Under the pieces are notes generated by a model. It did no database searches and had not been told where the DNA came from. It worked only from the letters and a program-made list of their open reading frames with translations. The position numbers and the translations under genes are program-made. A stretch of 64,000 nt of DNA, taken from Pelagibacterium sp. 26DY04 (GTDB lineage Bacteria > Pseudomonadota > Alphaproteobacteria > Rhizobiales > Devosiaceae). The DNA lies in assembly GCF_031202305.1 (NCBI RefSeq), contig NZ_CP101731.1, positions 1,116,001 to 1,180,000 on the forward strand, written 5' to 3'. How positions within the stretch are numbered: the stretch's first letter is position 1; the number at the start of each line of letters is the position of its first letter. This document shows positions 1 to 7,922 of this stretch, one piece after another.

Positions 1-217
1 GCTCGACGATGCCGTCCTTTTCCAGCTCCCGCAGTACGGCGGTGAGCGATTTCTGGGTGATGTCGCCGATCTCGCGCTTGAGTTCGGAAAAGCGCATGGG
101 GCGGATCGCCAGCATGGACACAACCAGGACGGCCCATTTGCTGCCAATGATGATGAGCAGGTCCCGTGCCGCGCGGCAGTCGGGATGTGCTCCGTCGAGA
201 TGGATCGGTTTCGCCAA
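1..217 (-). CDS. HxlR-family transcriptional regulator (3' end outside window)
   Basis: The minus strand encodes a winged-helix protein with the HxlR hallmarks: an N-terminal CxxAR-type stretch (HPDCRAARDLL), the GSKW segment, and FSELKREIGDITQKSLTAVLRELEKDG. I start it at TTG 217, which has GAGG five bases upstream; there is no ATG in frame nearby. The C-terminus lies beyond base 1, so it is partial. It is divergent from an NADPH-dependent reductase, an arrangement known for redox-sensing HxlR proteins such as YodB, where the conserved N-terminal cysteine senses quinones. Role as repressor of the reductase is inferred. Confidence 0.8.
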   Translation of the reverse strand, partial: MAKPIHLDGAHPDCRAARDLLIIIGSKWAVLVVSMLAIRPMRFSELKREIGDITQKSLTAVLRELEKDGIVE

Positions 218-277
218 GGATACCTCGGTATCGAAAAAGTGCCGTCTTGCGTCGGCGATTACATGCTGTACCTAGGG

Positions 278-300
278 TGTGGTATCCAATCGATACCACA
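278..300. promoter_or_regulatory. Palindromic operator between HxlR regulator and reductase
   Basis: A perfect 9-bp inverted repeat, TGTGGTATC and GATACCACA separated by CAATC, sits in the divergent intergenic region. Related half-sites occur on either side (GGTATCG near 225 and CGATAC near 311). This is the expected place for an HxlR dimer to repress both genes; binding is inferred. Confidence 0.6.
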
Positions 301-391
301 GTTGCCAACCGATACAAGCACTCATGGCGAGAGCAAAGATGAAAACGTGCCTGTTTGCGCGGGTGTGTTCGCTCGCGCCGGAAAGGACCAA

Positions 392-994
392 ATGACCGTC
401 AATCTCAAGATCATCATCGGCAGCACGCGGCCCGGACGCGTCGGCCCGACAATCGCGCGCTGGGTGGAAGCGTTCGCTTCGGAACGGGAACAATTCGACG
501 TCGAACTCGTCGATCTGGCGGAGGTCGGGCTGCCGCTGCTGGACGAAGCGGCAATACCGTTTTTCGGGCAGTACCAGCATGAGCATACCAAACGCTGGAG
601 CACGATTGTTTCGCAGGCCGATGCGTTCGTCTTCGTCACACCTGAGTATAATTTTTTCCCGCCCGCCAGCCTTGTGAACGCCATCCAGGTGCTGCTGGCC
701 GAATGGGGGCGCAAGCCGGCCGGGATCGTGAGCTATGGCGGGATCTCGGCCGGCTTGCGGTCGGCCCAGGCACTGCGCCAGCTTCTGGGCAACGTCAACG
801 TGCACGCCCTGGCGCAGATGGTGCCGATTCCGAACTTTGCCGAGTTCATCGGGGAGGACGGGGTGTTCCGTCCCAACCAGCCGATGGAGGAAGGGGCCGC
901 AGGCATGCTCGAGGAGCTTCATAAATGGGCGGCGGCCCTCAAGCCGTTGCGGCAGGCTGAGGCCGGGGACGGCGCCCATACCGAGGCGGCGTAG
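392..994 (+). CDS. NADPH-dependent FMN reductase family protein (flavodoxin-like fold)
   Basis: A 200-residue protein starting at ATG 392, preceded by GAAAGGA. The N-terminus (KIIIGSTRPGRVGPTIARWV) is the phosphate-binding loop of the NADPH-dependent FMN reductase/ArsH/quinone reductase family, and TPEYNFFPPASLVNAI matches the family PEYN motif that contacts the flavin. The family reduces FMN, quinones or azo compounds in the cytoplasm. The gene is divergent from an HxlR regulator across a palindromic operator, suggesting induction by electrophiles or oxidants. An in-frame upstream extension to 185 overlaps the regulator and is unlikely to be coding. Confidence 0.85.
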   Translation: MTVNLKIIIGSTRPGRVGPTIARWVEAFASEREQFDVELVDLAEVGLPLLDEAAIPFFGQYQHEHTKRWSTIVSQADAFVFVTPEYNFFPPASLVNAIQVLLAEWGRKPAGIVSYGGISAGLRSAQALRQLLGNVNVHALAQMVPIPNFAEFIGEDGVFRPNQPMEEGAAGMLEELHKWAAALKPLRQAEAGDGAHTEAA

Positions 995-1013
995 TGCTGC
1001 GATTGGAAACCGC

Positions 1014-1044
1014 TTGATCTCAAGTGGACTTGAACTTTTATAAG
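1014..1044 (+). promoter_or_regulatory. SoxR-type promoter with 19-bp spacer
   Basis: A -35 element TTGATC (1014-1019) and a -10 element TATAAG (1039-1044) are separated by 19 bp, the overlong spacing typical of MerR/SoxR-activated promoters. The spacer holds the dyad TCAAGT-GG-ACTTGA (1020-1033), close to the classical SoxR box. It lies about 30 bp before the MFS start codon, and soxR is the second gene of the operon, so positive autoregulation of soxR with the exporter is likely. Confidence 0.8.
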
Positions 1045-1074
1045 GCTGCTCCTTGGTAAAAACCGGAGCGCCTT

Positions 1075-2610
1075 ATGTCCGTTACAGAACCAAATGAAAC
1101 CCTCACCCAGCAGGGACCGGATGCGCGTGCCTGGCTCGCGCTGGCTGTCCTCACCGTGCCGATTTTCATGGTCGCCATCGACATGTCGGTGCTGTTTCTT
1201 GCGCTGCCATCGATTGCCGCCGATCTGGCGCCCACGGCGACACAGCAACTCTGGACGCTCCATATCGGCGACCTCTTGAGTGCCTCGCTCGTCCTTACGG
1301 CGGGCACGCTGGCGGATCGGATCGGGCCGCGCCGGCTTTTGGCAATCGGCATGATCGCCTATGGCAGTTTTTCGCTGCTGGCGGCGTTTTCGCCCAACGC
1401 AGAGACCCTGATCCTGGCGCGCGGGCTGATCGGGATCGCCGCGGTCACCGTTGCGCCGGCAACCATGGTGCTGTTGCGCCATGCTTTCCCAACCGACCGG
1501 CAGCTCGCGACGGCAGTGGCGGTGTTCATGGCCGCGTTTTCGGGAGGCGCCGCATTCGGGCCGCCCATTGGCGGAGTGTTGCTCGAACATTTCTCCTGGG
1601 GCGCCATCTTCCTGGCCAACGTGCCGGTAAGCATCCTTGTCCTGGCGGCGATGCCGCTTCTGCCCGCGATCGGAACGGGCAAAGGCGGACCCATAGATCT
1701 CTTGAGTGTAGGCCTCTCGCTCGCGGCCATCGCGCTTCTGGTTTATGGATTGCAGGAAATGGCGGCGGCGGGTTTTGCCTGGTCCTACGCGCTGATGATC
1801 GCGACCGCGGTGTTGATCGGCGCGGTATTCGTGCGGCGGCAACTGAAGCTTTCCGAACCCATGTTCGACATGCGCCTTTTCGCCAATCCGGGCTTTGCGG
1901 CGGCGCTGACGATGCTGCTGCTGTTCCTGATGGCGCTGGGCGCCTGCTACATGCAGTTCGCGCAATACCTGCAATCGGTGCTGGGCTTTTCTCCGCTGGA
2001 GGCGGGAGTGCTGCTGACCATTCCGGCAGCGCTGCAGGTCGCGTCGACAGTTCTGGCGCCGCGCCTGCTCGACTGGATGCGGCCGGCGACCGCCATTGCC
2101 GGCGGGGCGGTGCTCGCTCTTGCCGGCGCCATCATCGTTCTGGTCGGTATGTCGCTGCCGCGCGAGGTGGCGAGCGTGGTTCTGGTGCTGGGGGAATCGA
2201 TAACCTCGGTGGGCGGCGGTCCGATCTTTGCGCTCAGCGCCGGAATCATCATCGCCAGCGCTCCCGTTAATCGCACGGGTGCGGCGAGCGGCGCGCAGGA
2301 GGTGGCGGGCAGCCTCGGCAATGCGCTGGGGTTGGCGGTGGGCGGGAGCCTGGCGGTGATCGTCTATCAGGCGTCGCTGACGGTCGGGCCGGACGCACGG
2401 GAAGCAATCGAAAGCGTGGGTCGGGCCGTGGCGCTGGCCCAAACCCTGCCCGGCGCCGAGGGACGGGCGTTGCTCAAAGCAGCGCGGCATGCCTTCACCG
2501 ACGCCACCTATACGGTCTATCTCTATGCCATAGTTCTCTATCTCGGCTTTATCGCCGTAACGTTGGGAGGGCTGCGAAACGTACGGCTCGACAACGCGCC
2601 GGCTGGTTGA
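1075..2610 (+). CDS. MFS multidrug exporter, DHA2 (QacA/EmrB/SmvA-like) family
   Basis: This 511-residue protein is rich in hydrophobic helices; its length fits the 14-TM DHA2 family of drug:H+ antiporters. Features include the N-terminal TM1 segment IFMVAIDMSVLFLALPSIAADL, motif A after TM2 (GTLADRIGPRRLLAIG), and motif C-like GPPIGGVLLEHFSWGAIFLANVP. It acts in the inner membrane to expel cationic or redox-cycling compounds. The SoxR promoter just upstream and soxR 13 bp downstream point to induction by redox-active antibiotics or dyes; the exact substrate is unknown. Confidence 0.9.
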   Translation: MSVTEPNETLTQQGPDARAWLALAVLTVPIFMVAIDMSVLFLALPSIAADLAPTATQQLWTLHIGDLLSASLVLTAGTLADRIGPRRLLAIGMIAYGSFSLLAAFSPNAETLILARGLIGIAAVTVAPATMVLLRHAFPTDRQLATAVAVFMAAFSGGAAFGPPIGGVLLEHFSWGAIFLANVPVSILVLAAMPLLPAIGTGKGGPIDLLSVGLSLAAIALLVYGLQEMAAAGFAWSYALMIATAVLIGAVFVRRQLKLSEPMFDMRLFANPGFAAALTMLLLFLMALGACYMQFAQYLQSVLGFSPLEAGVLLTIPAALQVASTVLAPRLLDWMRPATAIAGGAVLALAGAIIVLVGMSLPREVASVVLVLGESITSVGGGPIFALSAGIIIASAPVNRTGAASGAQEVAGSLGNALGLAVGGSLAVIVYQASLTVGPDAREAIESVGRAVALAQTLPGAEGRALLKAARHAFTDATYTVYLYAIVLYLGFIAVTLGGLRNVRLDNAPAG

Positions 2611-2623
2611 AGGAGAGGGGAGC

Positions 2624-3079
2624 ATGCCCGAAGACGTTCTCACCATCACCCAAGTTTCGCGGCGCTCCGGCGTCGCGGCCTCGGCGCTGCGCTATTATGA
2701 GGAACGCGGGCTGATCGCCGCCGAACGCATCGGGAGCGGCAACCGCCGCTTTCCGCGCCATACCCTGCGGCGGCTGGCCTTCATTGTCTTCGCGCAAAAG
2801 CTCGGCATGACGCTCGACGAGATAAAGGCCGAACTCGACAAGCTGCCGACAGATCACGTTCCCACCGGCCGCGACTGGTCGCGGCTGTCCGAGCCCTGGA
2901 CGTGCCGGATCGATGCGCAGATCGCCCAGCTCAAGCGCCTCAAGGAGGGGCTTTCCACCTGCATCGGCTGCGGCTGCCTGTCGCTCAAATCGTGCAAGGT
3001 GCTCAATCCCGACGATGCCGCATTCCAGGGCGGCTCGGGACCGCGCTACTGGATCGAAGACCCTCGGGGAGAGCAATGA
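2624..3079 (+). CDS. soxR: Redox-sensitive transcriptional activator SoxR
   Basis: A 151-residue MerR-family protein. The N-terminal winged helix contains the MerR signature (VSRRSGVAASALRYYEERGLI), followed by the dimerisation helix. Near the C-terminus lies the [2Fe-2S] ligand pattern C-x2-C-x-C-x5-C (Cys113, 116, 118, 124; CIGCGCLSLKSC), diagnostic for SoxR. ATG 2624 follows a strong AGGAGAGGGG ribosome site. It sits inside an operon whose promoter carries a SoxR box. As in most non-enteric bacteria, it probably controls an adjacent exporter rather than soxS. Confidence 0.95.
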   Translation: MPEDVLTITQVSRRSGVAASALRYYEERGLIAAERIGSGNRRFPRHTLRRLAFIVFAQKLGMTLDEIKAELDKLPTDHVPTGRDWSRLSEPWTCRIDAQIAQLKRLKEGLSTCIGCGCLSLKSCKVLNPDDAAFQGGSGPRYWIEDPRGEQ

Positions 3080-3408
3080 TGTCCAAACTGCGCAAATTCA
3101 CCGCCGATCGCCTTGATTGGCAGTCGTTTCCAGGCAAGGCCATTGCCATTGCCCAAGCGGTCGCCGAGGAGGACGGCGGTGACCTCAGCGCGTATTTTGC
3201 AAGGCTCGGCAAGGACGAAACCGCCGATCTGCCCGTCCCCTACGCTGAAATATGGGTGGTGATGAGCGGCGCGCTCACCCTCCACTCGGGCGGGGAAACG
3301 TTCACGGCCGGGGCGGGGGAGGTGCTTCACGTGCCGGCGGATACGCCGGGGGAGGTGGCGGTGGAGGCCGATACCGAGCTGGTCTGCGTGTCGGTGCCCG
3401 CCCATTGA
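3076..3408 (+). CDS. Cupin-domain protein in the SoxR operon
   Basis: A 110-residue single-domain protein overlapping soxR by four bases (ATGA), so translationally coupled. The stretch from PYAEIWVVMSGALTLHSGG to AGEVLHVPADTPGEV is a cupin beta-barrel like those of small EutQ/DUF861-type cupins. A clear two-histidine metal set (HxH) is not obvious, so metal binding is uncertain. Function is unknown; the operon context suggests a role in handling or detoxifying a redox-active molecule. A second in-frame ATG lies three bases downstream. Confidence 0.75.
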   Translation: MMSKLRKFTADRLDWQSFPGKAIAIAQAVAEEDGGDLSAYFARLGKDETADLPVPYAEIWVVMSGALTLHSGGETFTAGAGEVLHVPADTPGEVAVEADTELVCVSVPAH

Positions 3409-3409
3409 A

Positions 3410-3434
3410 AAAGGGCGCCTGGTGGGCGCCCTTT
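3410..3434. terminator. Bidirectional hairpin terminator
   Basis: Perfect 10-bp stems AAAGGGCGCC and GGCGCCCTTT around a 5-base loop, lying between the stop codons of the convergent cupin and chemoreceptor genes. A-rich and T-rich flanks allow it to serve both strands. Confidence 0.8.
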
Positions 3435-3444
3435 AAAGGTTGGA

Positions 3445-5478
3445 TCAGAACTCGGACCAGTCGTCGTCCTTGACGGCCGCGTTGCCGTGACTGAGGTAGG
3501 TCTTGGCGGCGGTGCGCACGTTCTGCTGCAGGCTCTTGGCGCCGGCGGCCGGAGCCGGTTCGGGCTCGGCCTGGCGGCGGGTTTCGGTGAGCGTGAAGAC
3601 ATCGACCACACGGTCGAGTTCGACCGCCTGGCGTTCGGTCTGCTCGATCGAGGCGTTGATCTCTTCGACCAGGGCTGCGTTGTGCTGGGTCATCTCGTCC
3701 ATCTGCCGGACCGCGACATTGACCTGCTCGATGGCGGCGGCCTGTTCCTGGCTGTCGCGGGCGATGCCGTCCATCAGCGTGTTGGTGGCGCGGATAGCTT
3801 CGAGCATGGTCGAGAGCTTACCGGCAGCTTCGGCCACGAGCTTGGTGCCGGCATTGACCTCCATGGCGCTCTGGTCGATCAGCGCCTTGACCTCGCTGGA
3901 GGCTTCCGCCGAGGACTGGGCGAGGCGCCGCACTTCCACGGCCACCACGGCAAAGCCCTTGCCCGCCTCACCGGCGCGTGCCGCTTCGACCGAAGCGTTG
4001 AGGGCCAGGAGGTTGGTCTGGAAGGCGATGTCGTCGATCATGCCGATGATGTTGGAGATCTTGGCCGAAGAGGTGGTGATGCGCTCCATGGCGTGGTTGG
4101 CGTCGGTCATCACCTGACCGCCTTCCTCGGCGGCGCGGGAGACGGCGTTGGCCTTCTCGCTGGCATTGCCGGCCTTCTTGGCGTTGTCGACCACGGTGGT
4201 GGCGAGCTGCTCCATGGCGGCCGAGGTTTCCTCGATGGTCGCCGCTTGCTTGATGGTGCGCTCGGAGAGGTCGTTGGCGCCCGAGAGGATCTCGCTGGTC
4301 GCCAGTTTCAGGGCGTTGGAGGTCTCGCGGAGCTGGCCGACGATCTCGCCGAGCTTGTCGGCCACCGAGTTGATGTCGGATTTGAGCTTGGAGAAGGCGC
4401 CCTGATAGTTCCCTTCCATGCGGCGGGTGAGGTCGGTATTGGCGAGGGCGCCCAGAACCTGGCTGGTTTCGTCAAGGCCCTCATCGACGGTCTCGACCAG
4501 GGTGTTGACCGAGCCGGCGAGCGCGTTGAGCTCGGCATCGGGGAACTTGGCCGGAACGCGCTTGGAGAAATCGCCGGCGATGGCGGCATCGACAACATCG
4601 CCGAAAGCCTGCTGCAGCTCGGCCATCATTTCGGTGCGGGCCTTCTGGTCGGCGAAGATGCGGGCGGCTTCGGCCTCGGTCATCTCGGCGACTTTCTTGC
4701 CGTTCTCGCGGAACACCTCGACGGCACGGGCCATGGTGCCCAGTTCGTCGGCACGACCGGTGCCGGTCACTTCCACGTCGAACTGGTTGTCGGCGATCTG
4801 GACCATCTGGGCGTTGAGCGCGTTGATGGGCTTTGTGAGGCTGCGCGAGAGTAGCCAGCCGGCAACCGAGAGGAAGGCGATGATCGCAATGGCGATGCCG
4901 CCGCTCGTGATCACGTTGTTGGTGTAGATCGCGTCGATGTCGGTCTGGAGGACGCCGGTGCCGATGGCCCATTCCCAGGGCGCGTAATTCTGCACATAGG
5001 TGAGCTTGTCCACTTCACCGATCTCGCCGTTGCCGGAGAAACCGAAGGTCGTGAAGATCGAGCCGTTGAGACGGGCGCCGTCGGTATATTCCTCGATGAA
5101 CCGCTTGCCGTTGGAATCGGTGCGGTCGCGCATGTTGGTGTCCACGACGTCGGGGTTCTGGTTGACCACCATGATGTAGTCGTGGGTCACGGCGAAGACG
5201 TAGTCGTCGCCCGAATAGTTGATCGCGGTCAGAGCGGCCTTGGCCTGCGTCTGGGCCTCCTCAAGCGTCAATTCGCCGGATTGGACACGGGCGTTGAAGC
5301 TATCGAGCATGGAAACGCTCGCCTGGACGACGCTCTGGATCTCCTGCTTTTTAAGCTCGATCAGATTGCGGTGGGTGCTGGAAAGCTGGAAGCTCGCAAG
5401 TGCGACGAGGCCGACGACAAACATTACGAGCAAAAACGACATGCGGCGGCCGATGCTGCCGGTGACGATCTTGAGCAT
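3445..5478 (-). CDS. Methyl-accepting chemotaxis protein with Cache sensor
   Basis: A 677-residue transmembrane chemoreceptor. The N-terminus has TM1 (about 10-32), a periplasmic single-Cache domain to about 185 (contains [17 protein letters not shown] and WAIGTGV), TM2 (about 186-210), a HAMP domain, a second HAMP-like linker, and a full signalling domain whose hairpin tip reads [20 protein letters not shown]. The last residues, DWSEF, fit the xWxxF pentapeptide that tethers CheR/CheB, so it is probably a self-sufficient major receptor. ATG 5478 is preferred; a TTG lies six bases upstream. The ligand is unknown, though Cache_2 receptors often bind small organic acids. Confidence 0.93.
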   Translation of the reverse strand: MLKIVTGSIGRRMSFLLVMFVVGLVALASFQLSSTHRNLIELKKQEIQSVVQASVSMLDSFNARVQSGELTLEEAQTQAKAALTAINYSGDDYVFAVTHDYIMVVNQNPDVVDTNMRDRTDSNGKRFIEEYTDGARLNGSIFTTFGFSGNGEIGEVDKLTYVQNYAPWEWAIGTGVLQTDIDAIYTNNVITSGGIAIAIIAFLSVAGWLLSRSLTKPINALNAQMVQIADNQFDVEVTGTGRADELGTMARAVEVFRENGKKVAEMTEAEAARIFADQKARTEMMAELQQAFGDVVDAAIAGDFSKRVPAKFPDAELNALAGSVNTLVETVDEGLDETSQVLGALANTDLTRRMEGNYQGAFSKLKSDINSVADKLGEIVGQLRETSNALKLATSEILSGANDLSERTIKQAATIEETSAAMEQLATTVVDNAKKAGNASEKANAVSRAAEEGGQVMTDANHAMERITTSSAKISNIIGMIDDIAFQTNLLALNASVEAARAGEAGKGFAVVAVEVRRLAQSSAEASSEVKALIDQSAMEVNAGTKLVAEAAGKLSTMLEAIRATNTLMDGIARDSQEQAAAIEQVNVAVRQMDEMTQHNAALVEEINASIEQTERQAVELDRVVDVFTLTETRRQAEPEPAPAAGAKSLQQNVRTAAKTYLSHGNAAVKDDDWSEF

Positions 5479-5750
5479 AGTCAAACTCTATAAATGAGCC
5501 GTATGGCTCCGAACGAAGATTGGAGTTCGACCGATGGCCTCGGACGACGATGTCGACCGAAGCTGGCCCGCCGAACCCCGCGAGCCTCCCCCGCGGCGCA
5601 ACGTGGAGCAACTTCGTTAAATTAAAGACAAGGCAACCGGCACAATGGTGCTGAAGGCGCAGCTAAAACGTGTCCAGCAAAAAGCATGTCCTCGGCTTGG
5701 CCGGGAATGGGCACGGTTCTGCGGTTCGGACACGCGACAAGTCCTCGCTT

Positions 5751-6887
5751 CTAGGCGCTCAGCGCCAGCGCGGCATGATTGCTGCGCTTGATGCCGAACA
5801 TGCGCTCATCGGCCCGCTCGAGACTCTCCGGCAAGCTCAACCGGCCACCGGGGCGCCATTCGGTGATGCCCACGCTCGCCGATACCGGTACGTCCCGACC
5901 TTTCCACTTGAGAGGCGTATCGGCAAGGGTGTCTGTGAACCGTTGGGCGATCCGTACCGCCTCGCTGCGGTCGATATCGGGAAGCAGGGCGCAAAACTCG
6001 TCGCCTCCCAGCCTGGCAAGGATGTCATCGGCGCGCAAAAGGTCGCGGGTGAGATTGGCGATATGGATCAGGGCGGCGTCGCCTGCTGCATGGCCGTACC
6101 GGTCGTTGATCGACTTGAACTTGTCCAGGTCGATCATCATCAGCACTGCGCCGGTGTTCGTGTGCCGCGCCGATTTCTCGCAGATCAACATTTTTTCGCG
6201 CAGGCCGCGCCGGTTGGGCAGGCCGGTCAGATCGTCGCTGGTGGCGAGCTTGATGAGGTTCGATCTCATCTGATCGACCACCATGAGAAGGAAGCCCAGA
6301 TGCCAGATGCTGCCGCCGATGATGGCGCAAACCAGAAACCATGCGGCGAAATCATAATAGGAGTCCGTCGAAAGCAGGCCGAAAAGGCGCAACGTATTGG
6401 AAACCGCTTCCCCACTTTGCCCGAGGATGGCGATCGCCGGGGCTGCGATAGCCACGCTTGCTCCCGCCGAACCCCTGCCATGACGCCAGAGGGTGGCGAC
6501 CGCCATCGCCAGCGGGACGATTTGGCTGATCGCGGCGATGATGTTGATCGTGATCTGGCTGTATCCGAATGCGGCCAAGGCGGCCCATGTGGTTGCAAGA
6601 ACTGCGCCGACCACGGCGGCGCTGAAGCGCCGGCCGTAAAAAACCTCGAGTCCCTGCCACATGATGGCAAAGCTGCCGGCGACGAGGGCCAAGCCCATGT
6701 TGGCCAGGCCGCCCGCACCTCCCAGAAAGAGCAATGGCCCGCTGCAGCAACTCATCAGCAATCCGGCGAGCCAATAGCGGGCGGCCTTTATGGAGGGATG
6801 TTTGTAAGCGAAGAGCAGCCAAACGACGGCAAAGCTTGCCGAGTTGAGCAGGATGATGACGTACAGGGTAACGAAGTCGAGTTGCAT
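5751..6887 (-). CDS. Membrane-anchored diguanylate cyclase (GGDEF)
   Basis: A 378-residue protein with six or seven N-terminal membrane helices (residues about 5-205) followed by a GGDEF domain (about 215-375). The catalytic motif GGDEF is intact at 294-298 and the inhibitory I-site RADD lies at 285-288, exactly five residues before it, so the enzyme should make cyclic di-GMP from GTP and be feedback-inhibited. No EAL domain is present. The membrane part resembles no sensor domain I can name. ATG 6887 is the first plausible start; longer in-frame readings run into the divergent gene. Confidence 0.9.
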   Translation of the reverse strand: MQLDFVTLYVIILLNSASFAVVWLLFAYKHPSIKAARYWLAGLLMSCCSGPLLFLGGAGGLANMGLALVAGSFAIMWQGLEVFYGRRFSAAVVGAVLATTWAALAAFGYSQITINIIAAISQIVPLAMAVATLWRHGRGSAGASVAIAAPAIAILGQSGEAVSNTLRLFGLLSTDSYYDFAAWFLVCAIIGGSIWHLGFLLMVVDQMRSNLIKLATSDDLTGLPNRRGLREKMLICEKSARHTNTGAVLMMIDLDKFKSINDRYGHAAGDAALIHIANLTRDLLRADDILARLGGDEFCALLPDIDRSEAVRIAQRFTDTLADTPLKWKGRDVPVSASVGITEWRPGGRLSLPESLERADERMFGIKRSNHAALALSA

Positions 6888-7140
6888 GCTGTGCCGGAAT
6901 CCAATTCCTTGTCCCGGTCCGATAACCGAGGGGCGCGGAGCGATCGCCTGATTGGAGTACAACCGATCTGGCGAGCAGAACCCTAACCGCAAGCGTAAGC
7001 TTTTATCTAAGTGTGAAACGGGGGCAGAGGAATGCACGCCGGCTGCCACGGTGAACGCAAACAACATCGTGAAACTGTATGGACTTGGGCCGCCCCGGCC
7101 ATCACATTGTGGGCAATGCAAAAAGTGGGAGCGTGAGAGT

Positions 7141-7782
7141 ATGGCGGGACGACGGCTGGTCGCAACCCTGATGGCGCTGACGGGAGCAGTGGCGCCCATG
7201 GCGGCAATTGCCCAGCCTTCGCCCGAGCGCTGCGCGGCCATCGGGCCGGCCACCGAACGGCTGGCATGCTATGATTCCCTGTTCCGGTCCGATCAGTTCA
7301 CGGGAGGGGACGAGACCGAGGATACGCCCGCCCAGGGCATGTGGGCGAGCGGTGTGGAAGTGTCCCAGATCGAGGGGACGGAGCTGCCCTTTGCCACACT
7401 GCAATCGGAACAGCTTATCCCGGCCATGCCGCGCGGGCGGGCGCCGGCGCGGCTGACGATCCTTTGCCAGGACGATGCGCCGGTGGTTCAGTTCGCCTTT
7501 GCCGGCCAGTTCATGGGCACACCCACCTCCCAGAGCGGGACGATCACGCTGCAATACGACCGCCAGCCGCCGCGCAGCCAATCACTTCAATTGAGCCCCG
7601 ACCGCATGGCGATCGGGTTCTACGAGCCCGACGCGGCGCGGGCGGTGATCGACCAATTGCTGCAGACCGAAAGGCTCTATGTGCGCGCCACGCCCCAGGC
7701 CCAGCGGTCGGTGACCATCAGCTTTCTGATGGAAGGAATCGAGGCGGCGATCGAGCCGGTGCGGGACGCCTGCGGGGTATAA
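7141..7782 (+). CDS. Secreted TagO/VasI-like protein
   Basis: A 213-residue protein with a signal peptide (cleavage near AIAQP) and the motif CAAIGPATERLACYDSLF close to the mature N-terminus, typical of the type VI secretion-associated TagO/VasI family, which also occurs widely in genomes without T6SS as periplasmic proteins of unknown role. A second cysteine pair (Cys at ILCQDD and near the C-terminus, DACGV) probably forms a disulfide. GGGAGCGTGAGAG precedes ATG 7141. No T6SS gene is in the window, so a T6SS function is not supported. Confidence 0.6.
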   Translation: MAGRRLVATLMALTGAVAPMAAIAQPSPERCAAIGPATERLACYDSLFRSDQFTGGDETEDTPAQGMWASGVEVSQIEGTELPFATLQSEQLIPAMPRGRAPARLTILCQDDAPVVQFAFAGQFMGTPTSQSGTITLQYDRQPPRSQSLQLSPDRMAIGFYEPDAARAVIDQLLQTERLYVRATPQAQRSVTISFLMEGIEAAIEPVRDACGV

Positions 7783-7922
7783 GATTGCTTCACATTAGTT
7801 TGACAGTGGGTCTATAAGATTGAGGAACACCGAACGGTTCAGCGGCGTTACAAAGCGATCGCCGTTGCCTCCGCGACGGCGATTCCTCACAGACTAAATC
7901 CATTTTCGATAGGAGATTGCTC

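Noticed and set aside
7141..7782. Evidence for a type VI secretion system
   Set aside because: The TagO/VasI-like protein stands alone; such proteins occur widely outside T6SS loci.
7800..7820. A TTGACA/TATAAG promoter before the PQQ dehydrogenase gene
   Set aside because: The elements are only seven bases apart, too close for sigma-70 recognition.
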